Shown: in pieces, positions 17,715 to 24,463 of the stretch
Layout: the number at the start of each line of letters is the position of its first letter
Numbering within the stretch: the stretch's first letter is position 1
From: an uncultured Porphyromonadaceae bacterium
GTDB taxonomy: Bacteria > Bacteroidota > Bacteroidia > Bacteroidales > Muribaculaceae
DNA: 64,000 bases
Assembly (NCBI GenBank): GCA_902495075.1
Contig: CABUVO010000004.1
Coordinates: forward strand, 109,950 to 173,949
Reading direction: 5' to 3'
Notes under the pieces: model-generated
Database searches by the model: none
Told to the model about the DNA's origin: nothing
Seen by the model: only the letters and a program-made list of their open reading frames with translations
Position numbers and translations under genes: made by a program

Positions 17715-18628
17715 AAGATATTTCAGTAAGCCTCAGCGGTGTCGAACTTGACAACCCTGTGATTCCCGCGAGCGGATGTTTCGGTTTCGGATATGTGATG
17801 TCGGAATATTATGACCTCGATATCCTCGGCTCCATTTCAATAAAGGGCACTACCCTTTCGCCTCGTGCCGGCAATCCCCTGCCGCGCGTAGCCGAATGTC
17901 CCGACGGACTCATCAACTCCGTCGGGCTCCAGAATCCGGGTGTGCACAAAGTCATCTCCGAAGAGCTGCCAAAGCTCCGCAAGGTGTTCCACAAACCGAT
18001 AGTAGCCAATATCAGCGGTTTCTCGATTGATGAGTATGTTGAAGCCTGCAGTCTTATCAACGATGCCGAACAGGTAGGCATTATCGAACTCAACGTGAGC
18101 TGCCCCAACGTGCACGGCGGAGGCATGAGCTTCGGCACTCAGGCTGCATCCGTGGCAGAAGTGGTGAAATCCGTTAAAAATGTCACCACAAAACCGCTGT
18201 ATGTCAAACTCACTCCCAATGTCACCGACATTGTCACCATAGCACGCGCTGCTGAAGAAGCGGGAGCCGACGGTCTCTGTCTTATCAACACCCTGCTTGG
18301 AATGAGGATAGACACCAAGACGCGTCGTCCGGTTGTGGCAAACAAAGTCGGCGGTTTCTCGGGTCCGGCAATCTTCCCTGTGGCAGTGAGAATGATCTGG
18401 CAGGTTGCTTCAGCAGTGAACATTCCTATTATCGGCTGTGGAGGCGTATCGACTGCCGACAATGTCATAGAGATGATGATGGCTGGAGCCACAGCCGTCG
18501 AGGTCGGTTCGGCAAATCTCGTGAATCCTTACGCCTGCAAGGATATAATAGAAGCTCTTCCTCGACGCATGGAGAAGCTTGGCATCTCAAGCCTCAGAGA
18601 AATCATCGGCGTGGCAGTTGAAAAATAA
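17705..18628 (+). CDS. pyrD: Dihydroorotate dehydrogenase B, catalytic subunit
   Basis: A 307-residue class 1B enzyme that oxidises dihydroorotate to orotate with FMN. Visible landmarks are the N-terminal NPVIPASGCFGFG, the substrate-binding NSVGLQNPG, the ELNVSCPNVHGGG segment with the class 1 catalytic cysteine, the TKPLYVKLTPN strand and the FMN phosphate-binding IIGCGGVSTADNVIEMMMAGA. It starts at an ATG inside the end of pyrK. The gap of 18 nt to pyrF holds no repeat element, unlike the gaps further downstream. Confidence 0.96.
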   Translation: MEIKDISVSLSGVELDNPVIPASGCFGFGYVMSEYYDLDILGSISIKGTTLSPRAGNPLPRVAECPDGLINSVGLQNPGVHKVISEELPKLRKVFHKPIVANISGFSIDEYVEACSLINDAEQVGIIELNVSCPNVHGGGMSFGTQAASVAEVVKSVKNVTTKPLYVKLTPNVTDIVTIARAAEEAGADGLCLINTLLGMRIDTKTRRPVVANKVGGFSGPAIFPVAVRMIWQVASAVNIPIIGCGGVSTADNVIEMMMAGATAVEVGSANLVNPYACKDIIEALPRRMEKLGISSLREIIGVAVEK

Positions 18629-18646
18629 AATTAAACAACATAACAC

Positions 18647-19357
18647 ATGAACAGAGACGTAATCATCGCCTGCGATTTTCCCAACGCAGAGGAGACACTC
18701 GCATTTCTTGATAAATTCAATGGCGAGAGCCGTAAGCCGTTCCTGAAAATCGGTATGGAACTTTATTATGGCGCCGGCAACGAGATTGTAAAAGAAATCA
18801 AACGTCGCGGACACAAGATTTTCCTCGATCTGAAGCTTCACGACATACCCAACACAGTGCGCAAGGCAATGAAAGTGCTGTCTGCCCTTGATGTCGACAT
18901 GGTGAACGTTCACGCAGCCGGCACAATAGAGATGATGCGCGCTGCCAAGGAGGGTCTCACCCGCGAAGACGGCACTCGCCCCTTGCTGATTGCCGTGACG
19001 CAGCTTACCAGCACATCCGAAGAGGCAATGCGTAATCAGCTTCTTATCGACGCCACCATTGGCGACACAATCATCAAATACGCCAAGAACGCTGCCGAAG
19101 CCGGTCTTGACGGCGTGGTTTGCTCTCCACTGGAAGCCGGCATTGTGAAGGACGCTTGCGGAAAGGATTTCCTCACCATCACCCCGGGCATACGCTTCGC
19201 TGATTCCGCAGCCGACGACCAGGTGAGAATCACCACTCCGGCACGCGCGCGTGAAATCGGTTCAGACTTCATCGTAGTTGGCCGTCCGATCACAGCCGCC
19301 GCAGATCCCGTAGCAGCATATCGCCGCTGCGTCAAAGACTTTTGTGATAATTTTTAA
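18647..19357 (+). CDS. pyrF: Orotidine 5'-phosphate decarboxylase
   Basis: A 236-residue OMP decarboxylase, the last step to UMP. The catalytic tetrad segment DLKLHDIPNTV contains D61, K63 and the following D, and the phosphate-binding VVGRPIT lies near the C-terminus. The length of about 236 residues and the short loop arrangement fit the B. subtilis/E. coli type rather than the longer mycobacterial-type enzyme of about 270 residues. Its TAA stop is also the first three bases of the first heptad of the repeat B array that fills the gap to pyrE. Confidence 0.95.
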   Translation: MNRDVIIACDFPNAEETLAFLDKFNGESRKPFLKIGMELYYGAGNEIVKEIKRRGHKIFLDLKLHDIPNTVRKAMKVLSALDVDMVNVHAAGTIEMMRAAKEGLTREDGTRPLLIAVTQLTSTSEEAMRNQLLIDATIGDTIIKYAKNAAEAGLDGVVCSPLEAGIVKDACGKDFLTITPGIRFADSAADDQVRITTPARAREIGSDFIVVGRPITAAADPVAAYRRCVKDFCDNF

Positions 19358-19465
19358 TGTGTAATGTGCAATGTGTAATTCATTGCCTCTAATCATTTCA
19401 CATTTAGCATTAAGTCACTTGGCATCTGACATTAAACATTTAACATTAAACATTCAACATTATCT
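19355..19465. repeat. Family B heptad hairpin, copy 1 (pyrF-pyrE)
   Basis: The left arm reads TAATGTG, TAATGTG, CAATGTG, TAATTCA in 7-nt register. The right arm reads CATTTCA, CATTTAG, CATTAAG and later CATTAAA, CATTTAA, CATTAAA, CATTCAA, CATTATC. The two arms are complementary and can fold back. The element spans the whole gap: the first unit contains the pyrF stop and the array ends 3 nt before the pyrE ATG. Confidence 0.85.
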
Positions 19466-19468
19466 ATA

Positions 19469-20110
19469 ATGACTACTGCAGAAAACGTTGCAAGCGCACT
19501 GCTTAGAATTAAAGCCGTGTTCCTTAGCCCTGAAAAGCCATTCACATGGGCAAGCGGCATAAAGAGCCCTATATATTGCGACAACCGTCTTATTCTTTCT
19601 GATCCGGAAGCTCGCAAAGTTGTGGAGAACGCCATCGCCGAAACCGTGAAACGTGAATTCCCGGAAGCTGAATCGCTCATGGGCACATCCACAGCCGGAA
19701 TCGCACACGCTGCAATCGCAGCCTGGATCCTTGACAAACCGATGGGCTATGTGCGCGGAAGCGCCAAAGACCATGGCAGAAACAACCGCATTGAGGGTCG
19801 TCTCGACCCCGGCACAAAGGTTGTGGTGATCGAAGACCTTATCTCCACCGCCGGAAGCTGCATCGATGTGGTAGACGCTCTTCGTGAAGCCGGTGCGGAA
19901 GTGCTTGGCGTTGTTTCCATCTTCACATACGGCATGAAGAAGGGTCTCGACCGTCTTGAGGCTGCAAACGTGAAGAACGTATCGCTCTCAAATCTTGATG
20001 CACTCTTGGAGGTTGCCGTAAAAGAGAATTACGTCTCCCCTGCCGCCAAAGACGCTATCAAGAAATTCCGCGACAACCCTTCAGATGAATCCTGGTTTGC
20101 CGCCATTTAA
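19469..20110 (+). CDS. pyrE: Orotate phosphoribosyltransferase
   Basis: A 213-residue enzyme that joins orotate to PRPP to give OMP. The substrate-binding ASGIKSPIYCDNR segment lies near the N-terminus and the PRPP-binding VVVIEDLISTAGS loop in the middle, as expected for type I phosphoribosyltransferases. The start is set by the end of the repeat array. The last codons, GCC-ATT-TAA, already form the first CATTTAA heptad of the next repeat B array, so its stop codon is shared with the repeat. It lies between pyrF and pyrB. Confidence 0.95.
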   Translation: MTTAENVASALLRIKAVFLSPEKPFTWASGIKSPIYCDNRLILSDPEARKVVENAIAETVKREFPEAESLMGTSTAGIAHAAIAAWILDKPMGYVRGSAKDHGRNNRIEGRLDPGTKVVVIEDLISTAGSCIDVVDALREAGAEVLGVVSIFTYGMKKGLDRLEAANVKNVSLSNLDALLEVAVKENYVSPAAKDAIKKFRDNPSDESWFAAI

Positions 20111-20145
20111 CATTGCACATTGCACATTTAACATTAAACATTACC
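20104..20145. repeat. Family B heptad array, single arm (pyrE-pyrB)
   Basis: Six consecutive units in perfect 7-nt register: CATTTAA, CATTGCA, CATTGCA, CATTTAA, CATTAAA, CATTACC. The first unit lies inside pyrE and includes its stop. No complementary left arm is present, so this copy cannot form the hairpin seen at the other sites. It ends 5 nt before the pyrB GTG. Confidence 0.85.
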
Positions 20146-20150
20146 ATATC

Positions 20151-21248
20151 GTGCGACATTTGATCGATCCCACAGATCTGACGCGCAAGGAAACCGAAGA
20201 GATTGTTGACCTTGCACTCGACATCATCGCCAACCGCTCCAAGTATGCAGAAGTATGCAAGGGGAAGAAGCTGGCAACCCTGTTTTATGAACCCTCCACT
20301 CGTACACGCCTGAGCTTCACCGCTGCCATGATGGAACTTGGAGGCAACGTGCTTGGCTTCTCCGACGCACAGAACACATCTGTAAGCAAAGGGGAGACCG
20401 TGGCTGACACTTCTAAGGTGATCAGCTGCTTTGCCGACATCATTGCCATGCGTCATTTCGAGGAGGGAGCGGCATACGTGGCTGCAATGAACGCCCGCGT
20501 GCCGGTGATCAACGCCGGTGACGGCTCTCATGCCCATCCGACTCAAACCCTTACCGATCTTCTCACTATCAAACGCGAGATAGGACGTCTTGACAACATT
20601 ACCATCGGTTTCTGCGGTGACCTCAAATTCGGACGCACTGTGCATTCCCTTATCAAAGCCCTCTCCCGCCATTCAGGCGTGAAAGTGGTGCTTATCGCTC
20701 CGGAACAACTGCGTCTCCCCGATTATATGAAACATGAGGTCTGCGACAAGCATGGCGTGGATTACAAGGAAGTCGCCACAATGGAAGAGGTTATGCCGGA
20801 GCTCGATGTGCTCTACATGACCCGCGTGCAGAAAGAGCGTTTCCTCGATGAGGAGGAATACGACCGTCTCAAAGACAGCTTCATTCTTACAGCTGACAAA
20901 CTGAAAACGGCACGTCCCGAGCTGCGTGTGCTTCACCCGCTGCCTCGCGTCAACGAGATTGCTGTAGAAGTGGATGCCGATCCTCGTGCCGCATATTTCC
21001 GTCAGGTAGAGAACGGTAAATTCGTGCGCATGGCGCTTATTCTTACCCTGCTGAGATGGGCAGAAGAAAACAAGGAGAGGGTAGCATGTCCACCGGAGTT
21101 GCCGGAAGGAACGATGCGCAACCAGCACACCTGCTCCAACGCCCGCTGCATCTCCAACATGGAGAATGTGGATACCCTCTTCCGTCCCTGCGACGACGGT
21201 GTCGCCACCTGCCGCTGCGTCTACTGCGAATCCAAACCCCGCAAATAA
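20151..21248 (+). CDS. pyrB: Aspartate carbamoyltransferase catalytic chain with a PyrI-like zinc tail
   Basis: A 365-residue protein from the GTG at 20151. The in-frame ATG at 20085 lies inside pyrE and translates the repeat, so it is rejected. Residues 1-305 are a normal catalytic chain: FYEPSTRTRLSF binds carbamoyl phosphate, and HPLPRVNEI lies near the end. The extra 60 residues hold C328, C333, C356 and C359 in HTCSNARCISN and CRCVYCES. The spacings C-x4-C and C-x2-C, and the surrounding residues, match the zinc domain of E. coli PyrI, where Cys109, 114, 138 and 141 bind zinc. The nucleotide-binding half of PyrI is absent and no pyrI gene lies nearby, so this is a fusion to the zinc domain alone. 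Confidence 0.93.
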   Translation: MRHLIDPTDLTRKETEEIVDLALDIIANRSKYAEVCKGKKLATLFYEPSTRTRLSFTAAMMELGGNVLGFSDAQNTSVSKGETVADTSKVISCFADIIAMRHFEEGAAYVAAMNARVPVINAGDGSHAHPTQTLTDLLTIKREIGRLDNITIGFCGDLKFGRTVHSLIKALSRHSGVKVVLIAPEQLRLPDYMKHEVCDKHGVDYKEVATMEEVMPELDVLYMTRVQKERFLDEEEYDRLKDSFILTADKLKTARPELRVLHPLPRVNEIAVEVDADPRAAYFRQVENGKFVRMALILTLLRWAEENKERVACPPELPEGTMRNQHTCSNARCISNMENVDTLFRPCDDGVATCRCVYCESKPRK

Positions 21249-21274
21249 TCCCCTTCCTTGACAGGAGATTCATC

Positions 21275-21522
21275 TTTTAGACAGGATTATCTTTTGACAG
21301 GAGAACAGGAGAAACAGGAAAGTTCTGACAGAATTATTTTTAACAATAGAACATTAGAACAATAGAAACAATAGTTTATATCTTACGGATAGAAATAAAT
21401 CCGAGATAATGCTATTGTTTCTATTGTTCTAATGTTAAAATAACATCGAATAATTTTCTGTTCTCTAAAAAATCTCCTATTCTACTGTCTAATGAAGTAT
21501 AAAAATGTGTTACTGTCTAAAA
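21275..21522. repeat. Family C nested hairpin (octad repeats, about 250 nt)
   Basis: The inner stem is 24 bp and perfect: 21351-21374 (units ACATTAGA, ACAATAGAA, ACAATAG) pairs with 21412-21435. Its loop can also pair through TATCT...CGGAT with ATCCG...AGATA. Outside it, arms rich in GACAGGAGAACAGGAGA pair imperfectly with the downstream region around TCTCCTATTCTACTGTC, out to TTTTAGACAG (21275-21284) with CTGTCTAAAA (21513-21522). It lies directly after pyrB and before the gpsA promoter. Confidence 0.75.
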
Positions 21523-21536
21523 AAATTGTAGTTTCT

Positions 21537-21567
21537 TTTGATTTAATGAAATAAAACATTAAATTTG
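21537..21567 (+). promoter_or_regulatory. Promoter upstream of gpsA
   Basis: TTTG (21537-21540), a 19-nt spacer and TAAATTTG (21560-21567) match the Bacteroidetes consensus. It lies after the family C hairpin and about 310 nt before the gpsA start, so the mRNA leader would include the whole family D repeat. Confidence 0.7.
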
Positions 21568-21676
21568 CAAATCCATAAATACTAACGGCAACGATAAATA
21601 GTGTATCCTTCTTCAAATTTCCAAGTATAAATACATTATTTCACATCCGTTTGAATTTGCTGGAACTAACTAATTC

Positions 21677-21839
21677 AACTTTCACAAGCGAAAAGTTGAA
21701 GCTTATAAGTTTATTTGCGCTTGCGCAGTTTATAAGTTTATTTGTCTGAGGCAATGTAAATAAAAACTCGTCATGTTCGCATCTGATAAACTTTTAAACT
21801 TATAAACTCTTAAACTTTAAGTTGAAGCTTGCGAAACTT
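21677..21839. repeat. Family D palindromic intergenic repeat, copy 2 (163 nt)
   Basis: Same length and ends as the copy at 888-1050: it starts AACTTTCACAAGCGAAAAGT and ends TTGAAGCTTGCGAAACTT. The left arm has two TTATAAGTTTATTTG blocks around TGCGCTTGCGCA, and the right arm has TAAACTTTTAAACTTATAAA. The arms are imperfectly complementary. It ends 40 nt before the gpsA ATG. Confidence 0.8.
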
Positions 21840-21879
21840 AAATAATACTATATTCTAATAAACTTAATTTCATAACGAA

Positions 21880-22944
21880 ATGAAAAAGATCACAATCATC
21901 GGCGCCGGCATGATGGGTTCTGCCCTCGCCTTCCCCGCAGCCGAGAATGGAAATGAAGTGCATATCGTAGGCACATGCCTTGATGACGAAATCATCGACG
22001 GTTATATCAAAACAGGCAAACATGAGAAATTCTGCCGCCCCTTCCCCGAAAATGTCAAATTCCACTATTTCAAAGACTGGGAAGAAGTTGTGAAAGGTTC
22101 CGACTTCGTGATCGGCGGTGTCAGCTCTTTCGGTGTTGAATGGTTCCTCAATGAAATCCTGACAAAACTCGATCCCAAGATGCCTGTGCTTTCAGTGACC
22201 AAGGGTCTTCACGCCACTGAAGACGGCTCACTCCTCTCCTATCCCGGCTACTGGATCAGCGAGCTTGCAAAACGCGGCATCCATCGCGACGTATGCGCAA
22301 TCGGCGGTCCCTGCACCAGCTACGAACTCGTGTTCAAAGATCCTACAGAGGTTGGTTTCTGCGGTAAAGACAACAAGGCTCTCCGCATGATGAAGGAAGC
22401 TATGCAGCGTCCTTACTATCACATCTCACTCACCAATGACGTTATCGGTCTTGAAAGCGCTGTAGCGCTCAAGAACGCTTACGCAATGGCTGTGACCCTC
22501 GCAGTAGGTCTCAACACCCGCTGGCACGGAGAAAACGAGCCTCAGCACTATAACTCACAGGCTGGCACATTCTCTCAGGCTGTGAAAGAGACTCACGCTC
22601 TCATGCAGCTTCAGGGCGGCACATTCGACAGCGAATGCATCGGTCTCGGCGACCTCTATGTGACCATCTTCAGCGGACGTACACGTCGTTGTGGCGTGCT
22701 CATGGGTCAGGGTCTCGACTACGATCAGGTGACTGAAGCTCTCGCCGGCATCACCCTCGAAAGCCTCGTCATCACCCGCATCATGGGTCAGGCTATCCGC
22801 CGCAAGGCAGAGCTCGGTCTCGTTGACCTCAAAGACTTCCCCTTGCTCATGCATATCGTCGACATCCTCGACAAGGGTAAAGCTGACGCAGACATGCCTT
22901 GGGAAGCCTTCACTTATGAGGACCTCAAGCCCTATAACGACTAA
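21880..22944 (+). CDS. gpsA: Glycerol-3-phosphate dehydrogenase [NAD(P)+]
   Basis: A 354-residue enzyme that interconverts dihydroxyacetone phosphate and sn-glycerol 3-phosphate, the phospholipid backbone precursor. The N-terminal dinucleotide-binding motif is GAGMMGSALAFP, followed by the SVTKGLH lysine segment and the AIGGPCTSYEL motif. The conserved GLESAVALKNAYAMA and the C-terminal catalytic region complete the family pattern. It is cytoplasmic. It is followed after 29 nt by a glycerophosphodiester phosphodiesterase, which would also supply glycerol 3-phosphate. It has its own promoter and a long leader that contains the family D repeat. Confidence 0.93.
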   Translation: MKKITIIGAGMMGSALAFPAAENGNEVHIVGTCLDDEIIDGYIKTGKHEKFCRPFPENVKFHYFKDWEEVVKGSDFVIGGVSSFGVEWFLNEILTKLDPKMPVLSVTKGLHATEDGSLLSYPGYWISELAKRGIHRDVCAIGGPCTSYELVFKDPTEVGFCGKDNKALRMMKEAMQRPYYHISLTNDVIGLESAVALKNAYAMAVTLAVGLNTRWHGENEPQHYNSQAGTFSQAVKETHALMQLQGGTFDSECIGLGDLYVTIFSGRTRRCGVLMGQGLDYDQVTEALAGITLESLVITRIMGQAIRRKAELGLVDLKDFPLLMHIVDILDKGKADADMPWEAFTYEDLKPYND

Positions 22945-22973
22945 GGAAGTTTTCAACTAAAACATACCACACC

Positions 22974-23954
22974 ATGAGAAAAAGCATATTGACAATATGC
23001 CTCTCATTGACTTTGACTATGGGTGCATCGGCTCAGATTCCCGATGCGCACATAGTCAAAATCAATTCTATAGAGGACCTTCAGAATTATTTCAAATATT
23101 CTCCCGACCGCGATGTCATCATCAGCGGCCATCGCGGAGGAATGATGCCCGGATATCCGGAAAACTGCATAGAATCCTGCGAGAAAACCCTCTCACTGAT
23201 GCCTACGTTCTTTGAAATCGACTTCAGTTTCACAGCCGACAGCATCCCGGTGCTCATGCACGACCTCACCATCGACCGCACCACCACCGGCAAAGGGAAA
23301 ATAGCAGACTATACTTATGCACAGCTTCAGGAATTCAACCTTGTGGACCGCGACAAGAAAGTGACTCCATACAAGATTCCCACGCTCAAGCAGATGCTCG
23401 AATGGGGGAAAGACAAGGTTGTCTTCAACTTCGACAACAAATATATCAACACGAAGGGCGTGCCCGACAGCGTGAAACGCGCCGCTCTCGAATACTATGC
23501 CCGCCAGCTGAGTCCCGGCGGCGACTGGGCAGACTATCACAACATCATGCTCAGTGTCCGCTCACTTGACGAGGCTCTTTTCTACTGGAACAAAGGGTTG
23601 CGCAACGTGATGTTCTGCGTGGAGATAAGCAAACCGGAACATTTTGAATCCTACGACGCCTCGCCGATACCTTGGAAATATATCATGGCATACATCCGAA
23701 CAGCTGTGAACCCCGACATGCAGGAGATCTACGACAAACTGCACAGCAAAGGGGTGATGACCATGACCTCCATAACTGCAAGTTCCGACAAAATAAAAAA
23801 CAACGGTGACCGTCGCGTGGCATACCACCGCGATCTCCTCTCGGAACCCGACATCATCGAGACCGACTATCCCTCGGAATTCATAGGTCTTCCCTGGACC
23901 CGCAAAGCCATCCATACCCAGCAGGACGCAGCAACCGCCAAACGTCGCAAATAA
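22974..23954 (+). CDS. Exported glycerophosphodiester phosphodiesterase
   Basis: A 326-residue GDPD-family enzyme that cuts deacylated phospholipids to glycerol 3-phosphate and an alcohol. A signal peptide (SILTICLSLTLTMGASAQ) points to the periplasm. The catalytic motifs are ISGHRGG, YPENCIES, FFEIDFSFTADS (metal-binding Glu and Asp) and PVLMHDLTIDRTTTGKG. The C-terminal part has the usual ETDYP signature. It lies in an operon with gpsA, so the pair links lipid breakdown products to the glycerol 3-phosphate pool. It ends 19 nt before a strong hairpin. Confidence 0.93.
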   Translation: MRKSILTICLSLTLTMGASAQIPDAHIVKINSIEDLQNYFKYSPDRDVIISGHRGGMMPGYPENCIESCEKTLSLMPTFFEIDFSFTADSIPVLMHDLTIDRTTTGKGKIADYTYAQLQEFNLVDRDKKVTPYKIPTLKQMLEWGKDKVVFNFDNKYINTKGVPDSVKRAALEYYARQLSPGGDWADYHNIMLSVRSLDEALFYWNKGLRNVMFCVEISKPEHFESYDASPIPWKYIMAYIRTAVNPDMQEIYDKLHSKGVMTMTSITASSDKIKNNGDRRVAYHRDLLSEPDIIETDYPSEFIGLPWTRKAIHTQQDAATAKRRK

Positions 23955-23973
23955 TAAGGCACCATCTGCTTAA

Positions 23974-24008
23974 AATGCCACAACTACTTCTGGAACAGTT
24001 GTGGCATT
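23974..24008 (+). terminator. Hairpin terminator after the gpsA operon
   Basis: AATGCCACAACT (23974-23985) pairs perfectly over 12 bp with AGTTGTGGCATT (23997-24008), with an 11-nt loop. The following sequence is AT-rich but lacks a long T-run, so termination strength is uncertain. Confidence 0.7.
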
Positions 24009-24142
24009 AGTATTATATGTATTTTCATCACTGTCACTGATAACGGACACGAAATACCCTAAAATTAGTTTGAAAAGCTTCTAAACAACTTCAATAACAG
24101 AAAGGGAATTTATATGGAGTTTTTTAACTTTCTTCAACAAAA

Positions 24143-24175
24143 TTTGTACATTATGACAAATTTTTATTAAATTTG
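24143..24175 (+). promoter_or_regulatory. Candidate promoter upstream of the secreted-protein genes
   Basis: TTTG (24143-24146), a 21-nt spacer and TAAATTTG (24168-24175) fit the Bacteroidetes consensus. It lies in the AT-rich 509-bp gap before 24464, which otherwise holds no gene that I can see. The leader would be about 280 nt. Just before the ATG is the 19-mer at 24441-24459 that recurs at 49457. Confidence 0.5.
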
Positions 24176-24463
24176 CTGTCAGATTTACAGATGAGAAAAA
24201 TTTTTAATAACCACCTCCGGGATTATTAAAACAACATCCGCTGTTTTAATTTTTTAGTCTGTGTTTCGCTTAACTATTGGGATTTTCTTATATGTGACAA
24301 ATTTCTATTAAGGTCAAAACTGAATCTTTCATTATGCAAAAGATGCTTTTCTATTAATATAAAAATAGAAGTCAATATATTGAGAATCAAGCTAAGCCAT
24401 TTTACTTTTTAGTCTGATTAACAGAAGTTATTAGGGTCAATTCACTTTTTAAACAATAATTAT

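Noticed and set aside
20085..20150. ATG start for pyrB inside pyrE
   Set aside because: The added residues translate the heptad array; the GTG at 20151 begins the conserved RHLIDPTDLT sequence.
22555..22956. Minus-strand open frames opposite gpsA and the GDPD gene
   Set aside because: They mirror conserved coding sequence and have acidic, low-information translations without motifs.
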